Shown here piece after piece: positions 8,793-17,302 of a DNA stretch of 44,522 bases (within the stretch, counting starts at the first letter, position 1; each line of letters opens with the position of its first letter). The stretch lies in the NCBI GenBank assembly GCA_029778105.1, contig JAKOQZ010000025.1, positions 1 through 44,522 of the forward strand, read 5' to 3'. This DNA is from Pseudomonadota bacterium. GTDB taxonomy: Bacteria > Pseudomonadota > Alphaproteobacteria > Micropepsales > Micropepsaceae. The position numbers and the translations under genes were made by a program. A model generated the notes under the pieces. That model was not told the DNA's origin, did no database searches, and was given only the letters and a program-made list of their open reading frames with translations.

Positions 8793-10934
8793 ATGTCATC
8801 CGGTCACGACACCAGCAGCGCCGCTCCTCCCGAAAACGGGGAGGGGCGGCGTTCCTTTCTGGGCCGCCGCTTCCGCCGGCTGAAGATGTTCGGCCTCGGC
8901 GCGGCCGCCACGCTTGCGCTGCTCTTTGCGGCCGATGCGATCTTCCCGCCTGATTTCACCCGCGCGCATCAGCGCTCCACCGTCGTGCTGGCCTCCGACG
9001 GCACGATGCTGCGCGGCTTCCTGACGCCCGACGACAAATGGCGGCTGCCGGTCACGCTGAAAGACGTCGACCGGCGCTATGTCGAATTGCTGCTGGCCTA
9101 TGAGGACAGCCGCTTCGGCGATCATGTCGGCGTCGATCTCGTCGCCATCGGCCGTGCGGGCTGGCAGGCGATCTCGAACATGGGCGTCGTCTCCGGCGCA
9201 TCGACGCTGACCATGCAGGTCGCGCGCATGCTCGAACCGATCCCGCGCACGCTCGGCGGCAAGCTGGTCCAGGCGGCGCGCGCGCTGCAGATCGAGCGGC
9301 GGCTCAGCAAGGACGAGATTCTCGACACCTATCTCACGCTCGCGCCGTTCGGCGGCAATATCGAGGGCGTGCGCGCCGCCAGCCTCGCCTATTTCGGCAA
9401 GGAGCCCAAGCGGCTGACGCTCAGCGAGATCGCGATGCTGGTCGCGCTGCCGCAATCGCCGGAGCGCAACCGCCCGGACCGCTTCCCGATGCGCGCCAAG
9501 GCCTCGCGCGACAAGGTGCTGCGCATCCTGGCCGAAAAGGGCGCGGTCTCGTGGCAGGACGCGAACGAGGCGATGAGCGATCCGGTGCCGACCGCCCGTC
9601 TCAAGCTGCCGTTCAGCGCCCCCCATCTCGCCGAGGAAGCCCGGCGCGAGCGGCCCGATACCGCGGAAGTGCGCACCACCATCGACGCGCGCATCCAGAC
9701 CGCGCTGGAGCGCCTTCTCGACGAACAGCGCCGCACGCTGGGCGAAGGCGACATGGCCGTCGTGGTCATCGAGAACGCATCGATGAAGACGATCGCCTAT
9801 GCCGGCTCCACCGATTTCTGGGGCGAGAAGGGCCAGATCGATCTCGCCCGCAGCGCCCGCTCGCCGGGCTCGGCGCTCAAGCCGTTCATCTACGGCATCG
9901 CGTTCGACGATCTGCTGCTGCATCCCGAAACGCTGATCGACGACAAGCCGATCAGCTTCGGCGCCTATGCGCCGCGCAATTTCGACCGCGGCTTTCAGGG
10001 CACGGTCAGCGTGCGCGACGCGCTGCATATGTCGCTCAACGTGCCCGCCGTGGCGGTGCTCGACCGCATCGGGCCGGTGCGCCTTTCTTCGGTGATGCAG
10101 CAGGGCGGGGCGAAGCTCTCGTGGTCGACCAAGCTGGCCGGCCCGTCGCTGCCCATGGCGCTCGGCGGCGTCGGCATCACGCTGGAAGACCTCACCATGC
10201 TCTATGCCGGCATCGCCAATGGCGGCGTGGCGCGCCCGCTGGTGCGCTATGCCGATCAGGGGCCGGGCGAGCCGCATCGTCTCTTCGGGCCGGTCGCGGC
10301 CTGGTATCTCTACGACATCCTGCGCGGGTCGCCGCTGCCCGACGGCTGGGCGATGGGCCGCGGCATCGACCGCGGGCGCGAGGTCGCCTTCAAGACCGGC
10401 ACGTCCTATGGCTTCCGCGACGCGTGGACCGTCGGCTGGTCGGCCCGTTACACGGTGGGCGTCTGGTCCGGCCGCGCCGACGGCTCCACCCGCCCCGGCG
10501 AAATGGGCCGCAACGCCGCCGCGCCCGTCATGCTGCGCGTCTTCGAACTGCTCCCGGCCGAACATGGCGGCCTGCCTCCGCCCGAAGGCGTCATCGTCGC
10601 GCCCAATGCGGAACATCTGCCCCCGGCGCTTCAGCGCTTCTCGCCGCGCCGCATGGTCGCCGGGCTCGCCCGCGCCGTGCCGCCGCCGGTCATCGCCTTC
10701 CCGCCCGACGGCGCTGTGGTGGAGCTGAACGACGCCGACCCGGCGCTCATCCTGCGCGCCGATGGCGGCGCCAAGCCGCTGCGCTGGGTCGTCGACGGCA
10801 CGCCCCTTCCGGCCGCACCCGGCTGGGGCCAGACCGAGTGGACGCCCACCGGCGAAGGCTTCAGCCGCGTCACGGTCATCGACGCGGAAGGCCGCAGCGC
10901 CACCTCCAATATCCGCCTCAAACGCCAGATGTGA
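8793..10934 (+). CDS. pbpC: Penicillin-binding protein 1C (bifunctional glycosyltransferase/transpeptidase)
   Basis: 713 residues. A cytoplasmic basic segment and one membrane helix (about 34-52) lead into a GT51 glycosyltransferase domain with EDSRFGDHVGVD (catalytic E104). The transpeptidase domain has all three penicillin-binding motifs: S360-A-L-K363, S414-L-N416 and K534-T-G536. The C-terminal domain (about 620-713) is the PBP1C-specific beta domain. It polymerises or repairs peptidoglycan; linkage to alpha-2-macroglobulin is the classic pairing, thought to guard and repair a breached wall. It lies 30 bp after the macroglobulin gene and is probably in one operon with it. Confidence 0.95.
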   Translation: MSSGHDTSSAAPPENGEGRRSFLGRRFRRLKMFGLGAAATLALLFAADAIFPPDFTRAHQRSTVVLASDGTMLRGFLTPDDKWRLPVTLKDVDRRYVELLLAYEDSRFGDHVGVDLVAIGRAGWQAISNMGVVSGASTLTMQVARMLEPIPRTLGGKLVQAARALQIERRLSKDEILDTYLTLAPFGGNIEGVRAASLAYFGKEPKRLTLSEIAMLVALPQSPERNRPDRFPMRAKASRDKVLRILAEKGAVSWQDANEAMSDPVPTARLKLPFSAPHLAEEARRERPDTAEVRTTIDARIQTALERLLDEQRRTLGEGDMAVVVIENASMKTIAYAGSTDFWGEKGQIDLARSARSPGSALKPFIYGIAFDDLLLHPETLIDDKPISFGAYAPRNFDRGFQGTVSVRDALHMSLNVPAVAVLDRIGPVRLSSVMQQGGAKLSWSTKLAGPSLPMALGGVGITLEDLTMLYAGIANGGVARPLVRYADQGPGEPHRLFGPVAAWYLYDILRGSPLPDGWAMGRGIDRGREVAFKTGTSYGFRDAWTVGWSARYTVGVWSGRADGSTRPGEMGRNAAAPVMLRVFELLPAEHGGLPPPEGVIVAPNAEHLPPALQRFSPRRMVAGLARAVPPPVIAFPPDGAVVELNDADPALILRADGGAKPLRWVVDGTPLPAAPGWGQTEWTPTGEGFSRVTVIDAEGRSATSNIRLKRQM

Positions 10935-10938
10935 CGGC

Positions 10939-10956
10939 GCCGCTTTACCAAGCGGC
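10939..10956 (+). terminator. Possible weak terminator after pbpC
   Basis: A 7-bp perfect stem, GCCGCTT and AAGCGGC with a TACC loop, starts four bases after the pbpC stop. There is no proper T-run (only CATATTT downstream), so it may be a Rho-assisted end or an mRNA-stabilising hairpin. Confidence 0.35.
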
Positions 10957-11047
10957 ACGACATATTTGGTGTCCGCCGCCGCGGCGTAGAGGCGTGACAC
11001 TCTGCAGGCGCGCTGTTATCCCGGGCGCAACACAAGAATAACGCGCC

Positions 11048-12397
11048 ATGTCCGATCAGCCCCCCTCCGTGCCTGAACCTGCTGTCTCGCGGTCCTCTTT
11101 GCTGCGCCGCGCCTTCACGCCGGTCGGCGGCGGCGAGCCGGGCGACGGGCCGTCGACGCCGCTGCAGCGCAAGCGCGCCTTCCAGATCCTGTTCCTCAGC
11201 CTCATCTGTCTGGGCGTCGGGCAGTCGGGCATGTTCGCCATCCTGCCGCCGGTCTCGCGCGAGCTGGGGCTGACCGAGTTCCAGACCGGCGCGATCTTCG
11301 CGATCTCCGCGACGATCTGGGTGTTCTCGTCGGCGTTCTGGGGCGCGCGGTCCGACCGCCAGGGCCGCCGGCCGATGATCGTGCTCGGCCTCTCGGCTTT
11401 CTCCATCTCGATGTTCGCGTTCGCCTCGTCGGTCGAGATCGGGCTGATGGGCCTGCTGCCCATCGCCGTCGTCTATCCGATGATGATCGCCTCGCGCTCG
11501 ATCTACGGCATTTTCGGCTCGGCCGGGTTCCCCGCGGCGCAGGGCTATATCGCCGACCGCACCAGCCCGTCGGAACGCACCAACGCCGTCGCCACGCTGA
11601 ACGCCGCGTTCGGCCTCGGCACCACCGCCGGCCCCGGCATCATCGCGGCGCTGGCGGTGATGGGCACCATCGCGCCGCTCTACTTCGTCGCGGCGGTGGG
11701 CGCGGTGTCGGCCTTCTCGATCTGGCGCTTCCTGCCCGAACGTACCGCGCCGGTGATGCACCAGCGCGACAAGTCGTCAAAGCTCTCCTGGCGCGACGGG
11801 CGCATCCTGCCCTTCCTTATCTTCGGCGTCCTGCTGGGCACGGCGGGTTCGTTCCCGATCCAGGTGATCGCCTATTTCTTCATGGACGTGCTCAAGCTCG
11901 AAACGAACGAGGCGATCCAGCTTTCGGGCGTCGGCCTGATGGCCTCGTCCATGGCGGCGCTTTTCGCCCAGCTCGTTATCGTCCAGCGCATGCAGCTCAC
12001 CGCCGGCCAGCTCGTCCAGTGGGGCATCGGCATCGGCTTTGCTTCGTATGTGCTGTTCGTGGTCGGCGAGACCTACGGCCTCATCGTCTTCGCGCTGTTG
12101 CTGTCGGGCCTTGGGTTCGGGCTTATCCGCCCCGGCTATGCCGCCGCCGCCTCGCTTGCGGTCGGCAAGGAACAGCAGGGCGCGGCGGCGGGCCTCACCG
12201 GCGGCGCGACGGCGTCGGGCTTCATCTTCGCCCCGCTGATCGGCAACTCGCTCTACGCCTACGATCCGCACTACCCGTTCTATCTGGGCGGCTTCATGAT
12301 GATCGTGATGGCGATCTATGTGGCGCTGACGCCGCGGCTGCGCACGCTGGAAGGCCAGCCGCAGGATAACGCCGAAACCAACGTGCCCAAGGTCTAG
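11048..12397 (+). CDS. Major facilitator superfamily transporter
   Basis: 449 residues with about 12 hydrophobic helices and a cytoplasmic N-terminal tail of some 45 residues. The MFS motif A between helices 2 and 3 is seen as GARSDRQGRRPMI (about residues 98-110), and a motif-C-like glycine-rich stretch GLGTTAGPGIIAAL follows in helix 5. This is the pattern of the drug:H+ antiporter (DHA1/TetA-like) group of exporters. The substrate cannot be told from sequence. The gene stands alone. Its TAG stop shares a CTAG with the stop of the convergent HNH gene. Confidence 0.88.
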   Translation: MSDQPPSVPEPAVSRSSLLRRAFTPVGGGEPGDGPSTPLQRKRAFQILFLSLICLGVGQSGMFAILPPVSRELGLTEFQTGAIFAISATIWVFSSAFWGARSDRQGRRPMIVLGLSAFSISMFAFASSVEIGLMGLLPIAVVYPMMIASRSIYGIFGSAGFPAAQGYIADRTSPSERTNAVATLNAAFGLGTTAGPGIIAALAVMGTIAPLYFVAAVGAVSAFSIWRFLPERTAPVMHQRDKSSKLSWRDGRILPFLIFGVLLGTAGSFPIQVIAYFFMDVLKLETNEAIQLSGVGLMASSMAALFAQLVIVQRMQLTAGQLVQWGIGIGFASYVLFVVGETYGLIVFALLLSGLGFGLIRPGYAAAASLAVGKEQQGAAAGLTGGATASGFIFAPLIGNSLYAYDPHYPFYLGGFMMIVMAIYVALTPRLRTLEGQPQDNAETNVPKV

Positions 12398-12648
12398 AGC
12401 CCTTCGGCGGCGTGCCATTTGGCGCGCAGCTCCAGCTTGGCGGGAACGCTGAGGCGCCCCGCCAGCTTGTTGCAGAGCGCATCGGCGAGGCGAAGATTCT
12501 CCATCGCGTTCGATCCGCCATGGCTGCGCGGCAGCAGGTGTTCGATGGTCATGGTCAGCGGATTCTTCCGCGTCCGTCCGCAATAGAAGCAGACCGCGCC
12601 GTCGCGGCGGGCGAGGGCGCGCTTCTCCGCATCGCGGTTCTTCGGCAC
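12394..12648 (-). CDS. Small HNH endonuclease-like protein
   Basis: 84 residues with a beta-beta-alpha metal HNH fold: C20-x-x-C23, E36-H37, SHGGSNAMENLRLADALCN (N51, C59, N60). Only three of the usual four zinc cysteines are obvious. Small stand-alone HNH proteins are nicking or restriction-like nucleases, but many chromosomal ones have no known role. The start is taken as GTG at 12648, whose G is also the last base of the preceding lytic transglycosylase TAG (TAGTG), so translation is probably coupled. An ATG start would remove the first CxxC. Confidence 0.72.
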   Translation of the reverse strand: MPKNRDAEKRALARRDGAVCFYCGRTRKNPLTMTIEHLLPRSHGGSNAMENLRLADALCNKLAGRLSVPAKLELRAKWHAAEGL

Positions 12649-13922
12649 TAGTCGGCCAGCACCTTCTTCAACAGCGCGCAGGACGGAAACCCGTCCGCCA
12701 CCATGCCCTTGGCCAGCTGATAGGAACGGATCGCCGCGCGCGTCCCCTTGCCGATATCGCCGTCGGGCTCGGCGTCGGTGTGGCCCAGCTCCTTCAGCTT
12801 CTTCTGCAGCGCATAGGCCTGCGCGCGCGTGATGTCGGGCTCGTCCTCGGGCCAGGGCGTCTGCAGGCCCGGACGCCCCGCGATGGCGTTCGACCAGAGT
12901 GCGATGGCCAGCGCATAGGATTGCGAAGGGTTGTAATCGACGAAGCGGTCGAAATTGGGCAGCGTGATCACTGTCGGGCCACGCATGCCGCCCGGCGCGA
13001 ACACGGCGGCCGGCGTATCCAGCGTCACGCCGCGCAGCTCGGTCACCGCGCCGCCGCTTTTCAGCGTAATGCCCCGGATCTGCCAGGCGCCCAGCGTCTT
13101 CTTGATCGTCAGATCGCCGTCCTCGAAGGCGAAGCCGGCCGGCGGCTGCACCTCGGCGATCCAGGCCTGACCGCGTTTCCACGGCGTCTTCGCGTTGCGC
13201 TGCTTGAGGTAATTCGCCTTCGACGCGAACGCGTCGGGCAGCGAATCCCACAGATCGATCACCCCGTCGCCATCGCCGTCGACGGCATATTGCTCATAGG
13301 CCTCGGGCATGAACTGCGCGTGGCCCACGGCGCCCGCCCAGCTGCCGACCATCTTCTTTTTCGAAAACCCATAGCGCTGCATCAGCCGCATCGCGGCCAG
13401 CAGATTGTTCTCATAGAAATCGCGCCGCCCGCCTTCATAGGCCAGCGCCGCCATCGCCTGGAAGATGTCGTCCTTGCCCTTGTTGCGGCCATAGTCGGTC
13501 TCGACGCCCCAGAACGTGACCAGCACTTCGGGCGGAATGCCGGTTTCGTCTTCGATACGGGCCAGGATCGCGGCGTTCTTCTTCAGCTCCGCCTTGCCGG
13601 TGGCGAGCCGCTCGGCGCTCGGGCGGTTCTTGAGGTATCCCCAGATGCGCTGCGTGCGTTCGTTGGCGTTCTGCGCGCGCTCGATGGTCTTGGGCGTGAA
13701 TTTCACGCCCGCCATCGCTTCATCGAAGATCTTCGCCGGGATGCCGGCGGCGCGCGCCTTGGCGCGAAAGCCGTCCAGCCAGTCCTTGAAGCCGGCATTG
13801 GTCAATGCCGAGCCGTCGGCGGCGCGCGCCGGCGGCGGATCGGGCACCTTCACCGCGCAGATGTCGGCGGCGTTCGCCGCGCCGGCCAGCAGCGCGGCGG
13901 CGAGAAGCGCCAGCGCCCTCAC
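12648..13922 (-). CDS. MltB-type lytic murein transglycosylase (periplasmic)
   Basis: 424 residues: cleavable signal peptide (1-19, ending ANA), SLT_2/MltB catalytic domain with FWGVETDYGRNKG (catalytic E141) and the GAVGHAQFMPEAY segment, then a C-terminal peptidoglycan-binding repeat (about 360-424, ending in the GDIGKGTRAAIRSYQ pattern). It cleaves the MurNAc-GlcNAc bond to give anhydro-muropeptides. The start is GTG, overlapping the TGA of the upstream transglycosylase by GTGA, with GGAGG seven bases before. It is the soluble partner of the lipoprotein paralogue next to it. Confidence 0.92.
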   Translation of the reverse strand: MRALALLAAALLAGAANAADICAVKVPDPPPARAADGSALTNAGFKDWLDGFRAKARAAGIPAKIFDEAMAGVKFTPKTIERAQNANERTQRIWGYLKNRPSAERLATGKAELKKNAAILARIEDETGIPPEVLVTFWGVETDYGRNKGKDDIFQAMAALAYEGGRRDFYENNLLAAMRLMQRYGFSKKKMVGSWAGAVGHAQFMPEAYEQYAVDGDGDGVIDLWDSLPDAFASKANYLKQRNAKTPWKRGQAWIAEVQPPAGFAFEDGDLTIKKTLGAWQIRGITLKSGGAVTELRGVTLDTPAAVFAPGGMRGPTVITLPNFDRFVDYNPSQSYALAIALWSNAIAGRPGLQTPWPEDEPDITRAQAYALQKKLKELGHTDAEPDGDIGKGTRAAIRSYQLAKGMVADGFPSCALLKKVLAD

Positions 13923-15229
13923 GACACGCCTCCGCGCAGCCGCGCCAGCAGGCTCTGCGTGGGATAGCCGTCGGCGGGCAGGCCGACGCTCAGCTGATAG
14001 GCGCGCACGGCCTTGCGCGTCTTGTCGCCATAGCGCCCGTCCACCGACACGTCATAGCCAAGCCCCGCCAGCGCGCCCTGCAGCGTCTTCAGATCGGATG
14101 CCGTCATGCCCTGCAGGTCCGACGGCCAGGCCGCGCGCCAGTCGCCGCCGCCCTTCAGGCGGTTGGCCAGATGGCTGACCGCGATCGCGTAGGACTGCGA
14201 AGGGTTGTAGTCCAGAAAGCGGCGATAATTGGGGAAGGCGATCATGGGGATGCCGCGCCAGCCGCCGGGCAGCAGCACCGAGATCTGCGCATCCGCGCCC
14301 ACCAGTCCGCTCAGGCGGCGCCCGTCGGCGGTGGTCACGCCCATCGCGTCCCACTCGGCCGCCGTCATGGTGATGTCGGGGCCGGCATATTCCCAGCGGA
14401 AATTGGACGGCAGCCGACCCTCCGCCAGCCAGGGCTCGCCCTTCCGCCAGCCATGCGCCAGCAGATAATTGGCGCAGGAATAGAACGCATCGGCCAGCGA
14501 GCCGCGCAGGTCGCGCTCGCCGTCGCCGTCGCCGTCGACGCCCAGTTTGAGGATGTTGGAGGGCATGAACTGCACCTGCCCCAGCGCACCGGCATACGAG
14601 CCGGTCAGCTCGGCGCGCGTCGCAAGGCCCTCCTGCAGCAGGGTCAGCGCCGCGAACATCTCGTCCTCGAAATACGAGCGGCGGCGGCCCTCATAGGCCA
14701 GCGAGGCCAGCGCCTCCACGACATAGAAATTGCCCAGCACATTGCCGTAGCTGGTCTCGTTGCCCCAGATGCCGGCGATCGCGGTGGGATCGACGCCCGT
14801 GTCGCGGCCCACCTTGTCCAGCAGGGCGGCGTTCGCGGCGACGGCGGCGCGGCCGCGCGACACCATCGAGGCGTCGATGCGGGCGAGATAGCTTGAGATG
14901 CGGCCCATGCCGCCGCCGCCGGGCGTCGAAAGCTCGATCGACTTGCGGTTGAGCGTCACGCCCTCCATGGCGCTGTCCCAGGTCGCTTCGGAAATGCCGC
15001 GCGCGGGCGCGAAATTGCGCATCTTCTCCATATAGCTGCGGAAGCCCGCCTCGGTCGGCACCGCGACCTGCTGGCTGGCGACGTTCGATCCGGTCGACGG
15101 GCCGGGCGCGGGCGCCATGGTCATCGGCGGCGGGGGCGGCGGGGCCGGCGGCGGGGCGACCACGGCGGCGTCGCGCGAGCTGGCGCAGGCCGCGAGCAGG
15201 AGAATGAGGGGCAGGGCGATCAGGCGCAT
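13919..15229 (-). CDS. MltB-type lytic murein transglycosylase (lipoprotein)
   Basis: 436 residues. A signal peptide with lipobox LAAC (lipid-modified C15) is followed by a long Pro/Ala-rich linker (about 25-50), the MltB catalytic domain with IWGNETSYGNVLG (catalytic E158) and GALGQVQFMPSN, and a C-terminal PG_binding_1 domain (GRYGDKTRKAVRAYQ). It probably works from the outer membrane. Domain order equals that of the downstream gene, so the two are paralogues from a tandem duplication. ATG at 15229 lies 8 bp after the stop of the small membrane protein gene, in one minus-strand operon. Confidence 0.92.
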   Translation of the reverse strand: MRLIALPLILLLAACASSRDAAVVAPPPAPPPPPPMTMAPAPGPSTGSNVASQQVAVPTEAGFRSYMEKMRNFAPARGISEATWDSAMEGVTLNRKSIELSTPGGGGMGRISSYLARIDASMVSRGRAAVAANAALLDKVGRDTGVDPTAIAGIWGNETSYGNVLGNFYVVEALASLAYEGRRRSYFEDEMFAALTLLQEGLATRAELTGSYAGALGQVQFMPSNILKLGVDGDGDGERDLRGSLADAFYSCANYLLAHGWRKGEPWLAEGRLPSNFRWEYAGPDITMTAAEWDAMGVTTADGRRLSGLVGADAQISVLLPGGWRGIPMIAFPNYRRFLDYNPSQSYAIAVSHLANRLKGGGDWRAAWPSDLQGMTASDLKTLQGALAGLGYDVSVDGRYGDKTRKAVRAYQLSVGLPADGYPTQSLLARLRGGVS

Positions 15230-15237
15230 CGGGCTTC

Positions 15238-15456
15238 CTAACGTCGTCCGGTCAAAGGTTCTCCGGCGATCAGCGTCACCAGATGCACCAGCATCAGAAT
15301 CACCACGATCATGGCGAAAAGCTGGATCATGCCATGATTGACCATGCGGGGCCGCATGGGGTCAGGCTCGCGGATCGACACCTGACGCGACCACAGGAAC
15401 ACCGCCGCCGCCGCCAACAGGATGCCGCCTGTCGCCCACCATCCCAGTTCGATCAC
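15238..15456 (-). CDS. Small two-helix membrane protein
   Basis: 72 residues from a GTG at 15456. Two hydrophobic helices (about 5-21 and 43-63) flank a charged segment with [14 protein letters not shown] do not recognise the family; similar small proteins lie near rpmJ in some alphaproteobacteria. Support comes from clean membrane topology, good codon use and an 8-bp gap to the following transglycosylase gene. Function unknown. Confidence 0.6.
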   Translation of the reverse strand: MIELGWWATGGILLAAAAVFLWSRQVSIREPDPMRPRMVNHGMIQLFAMIVVILMLVHLVTLIAGEPLTGRR

Positions 15457-15533
15457 CCGCTTATCCCTAACGATTCGTGTATCGGGCCGTTTATGGCCTG
15501 TTCCGGCCGGAAAATGGCGCGAAAACGTGCGAA

Positions 15534-15562
15534 TTGACTTCCCCGCCCGGCCCCGCTACACG
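15534..15562 (+). promoter_or_regulatory. Probable rpmJ promoter
   Basis: TTGACT (15534-15539), a 17-bp spacer and TACACG (15557-15562). The -10 is poor by E. coli standards but the CTACAC form is usual in GC-rich alphaproteobacteria. It places the start about 50 nt before the rpmJ ATG. Confidence 0.5.
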
Positions 15563-15622
15563 CTGCGCCCTTCGCAAGACATCCGGGCTCCAGGGGCCCG
15601 CAAACATCAGAGGGCTGGCCCC

Positions 15623-15748
15623 ATGAAAGTCCGTAACTCGCTCAAGACGCTGAAGACGCGCGACAAGAACTGCAAGCTCGTTCGCCGCCGCGGCAAGGTC
15701 TACATCATCAACAAGAAGAACCCGCGCTTCAAAGCCCGCCAGGGCTAA
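15623..15748 (+). CDS. rpmJ: 50S ribosomal protein L36
   Basis: 41 residues, very basic, with the L36 core [10 protein letters not shown] and [21 protein letters not shown]. It has one cysteine (C17) and lacks the zinc-binding CXXC...C/H ribbon of the short 37-residue L36; this is the longer zinc-free form usual in alphaproteobacteria. It binds 23S rRNA in the large subunit. It stands alone, with its own promoter. Confidence 0.97.
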   Translation: MKVRNSLKTLKTRDKNCKLVRRRGKVYIINKKNPRFKARQG

Positions 15749-15754
15749 GCCGCA

Positions 15755-15770
15755 CGCCGCTTTGGCGGCG
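15755..15770 (+). terminator. Possible rpmJ terminator
   Basis: The hairpin CGCCGC-TTTG-GCGGCG begins seven bases after the rpmJ stop. No T-run follows, so it would end transcription weakly by itself. A stronger 12-bp hairpin lies 15 bases further on. Confidence 0.35.
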
Positions 15771-15784
15771 GCGTCCGGGTCTCT

Positions 15785-15812
15785 ACAATGGCGGCATGTT
15801 TGCCGCCATTGT
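15785..15812 (+). promoter_or_regulatory. Perfect 12-bp hairpin abutting the glcD start
   Basis: ACAATGGCGGCA (15785-15796) and TGCCGCCATTGT (15801-15812) pair without mismatch around TGTT. The right arm ends five bases before the glcD ATG (15818), where a ribosome site should be, and no Shine-Dalgarno sequence is visible. It may terminate rpmJ transcripts, mask glcD translation, or be an operator dyad. Confidence 0.55.
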
Positions 15813-15817
15813 GATTC

Positions 15818-17302
15818 ATGCATCTTCCCGCACCTGACATTTCGATCATTTCCCGCCGCGCCGAAATCGTGGACGGGCTCAGGGCCATTCTGCCCGATCA
15901 TGTGATCGCCGACGATGTCAGCCTGGGCGTCTATGACTGCGACGCGCTGACCGCGATCCGGCAAAAGCCGCTGGCCGCCGTGCTGCCCGGCACGGCGGAA
16001 GAGATCGCGGCGGTCCTGCGCTTCTGCCGCGACAATCAGGTCAACATCGTGCCGCGCGGCGCGGGCACCTCGCTCAGCGGCGGCTCGACCCCGCTGGCCG
16101 ACGGCATCCTGCTCGTCACCGCGCGGCTCAACCGGATTCTCGAGATCGACTACGACAATCGCTGCGCCGTGGTGCAGCCGGGCGTCACCAATCTGGCGAT
16201 CAGCCAGGCGGTCGCGGATCGCGGCTTCTATTACGCGCCCGATCCTTCCAGCCAGCTCGCCTGCTCCATCGGCGGCAACGTGGCGGAGAATTCCGGCGGC
16301 ATTCACTGCCTGAAATACGGCATCACCACCAACAACCTGCTCGGCGTCGAGCTCGTCACCATCGACGGCGAGATCGTGCGCATCGGCGGCAAGGGCGGGG
16401 CGATGTCGGGCTACGATCTGCTGGGGCTGCTCACCGGCTCGGAAGGCCTGCTCGGCATGGTCACCGAGGTCACGGTGCGCATCCTGCCCAAGCCCCAGGC
16501 GGTGCGGGCGCTGCTGGTGGGCTTTCCCTCCATCGAGGCGGCGGGCGCCGCCGTCGCCGACACCATCGCGGCGGGCATCATCCCGGCGGCGATGGAGCTG
16601 ATGGACAAGATGACCGTCGATGCGGTCGAGGCCTATTGCACGCCGGGCTATCCGGGCGACGCCGAAGGCGTCCTGATCGCCGAGCTCGACGGCACCGCCG
16701 CCGAGGTCGATGCGCTGATCTCGCGGGTCCAGGCGATCGCCGTCGCGCGCGGCGCGACATCGTGCCGGGTCAGCCGCGACGAGGCCGAAAGGCTGCGCTT
16801 CTGGGCGGGGCGCAAGGCCGCGTTCCCCGCCACCGGCCGCATCGCGCCCGACATGCTCTGCATGGACGGCACCATCCCGCGCCGCGCCTTGCCCCAGGTG
16901 CTTCACCGCATCCGCGAGCTGTCGGCGTCATATGCGCTTCCCGTCGCCAATGTCTTCCACGCGGGCGACGGCAATCTGCACCCGCTCATCCTCTACGACG
17001 TGATGAAGCCCGGCGATCTGGACAAGGCGGAATCCTTCGGCGCCGACATCCTCAAGCTCTGCGTCGAGGTCGGCGGCGTGCTGACCGGGGAACACGGCGT
17101 CGGCGTCGAGAAGCGCGACCTGATGCCCGCCATGTTCGACGAGGAAGACCTGGCGCAGCAGCTTCGCGTCAAATGCGCCTTCGATCCCTCGCACCGGCTC
17201 AATCCGGGCAAGGTGTTTCCGGTTCTTCACGCCTGCGCCGAAATGGGCGCGGTCCATGTCCACGCCGGGCAGTTCGCCCATCCGGAGTTGCCCCGTCTAT
17301 GA
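15818..17302 (+). CDS. glcD: Glycolate oxidase FAD-linked subunit
   Basis: 494 residues, the normal GlcD length. The PCMH-type FAD domain carries PRGAGTSLSGGSTPLADGILL (about residues 79-99) and SIGGNVAENSGGIHCLKYG; the C-terminal half has HAGDGNLHPLILYD and LTGEHGVGVEKRDLM, typical of the D-lactate/glycolate oxidase family. With GlcE and GlcF it oxidises glycolate to glyoxylate and passes electrons to the membrane quinone pool. The ATG at 15818 is the earliest possible, as TGA lies two codons upstream in frame. glcE starts within its stop codon (ATGA). Confidence 0.95.
   Translation: MHLPAPDISIISRRAEIVDGLRAILPDHVIADDVSLGVYDCDALTAIRQKPLAAVLPGTAEEIAAVLRFCRDNQVNIVPRGAGTSLSGGSTPLADGILLVTARLNRILEIDYDNRCAVVQPGVTNLAISQAVADRGFYYAPDPSSQLACSIGGNVAENSGGIHCLKYGITTNNLLGVELVTIDGEIVRIGGKGGAMSGYDLLGLLTGSEGLLGMVTEVTVRILPKPQAVRALLVGFPSIEAAGAAVADTIAAGIIPAAMELMDKMTVDAVEAYCTPGYPGDAEGVLIAELDGTAAEVDALISRVQAIAVARGATSCRVSRDEAERLRFWAGRKAAFPATGRIAPDMLCMDGTIPRRALPQVLHRIRELSASYALPVANVFHAGDGNLHPLILYDVMKPGDLDKAESFGADILKLCVEVGGVLTGEHGVGVEKRDLMPAMFDEEDLAQQLRVKCAFDPSHRLNPGKVFPVLHACAEMGAVHVHAGQFAHPELPRL

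Noticed and set aside
8796..11000. Minus-strand open frame opposite pbpC
   Set aside because: Antisense shadow of a gene whose catalytic motifs are all present.
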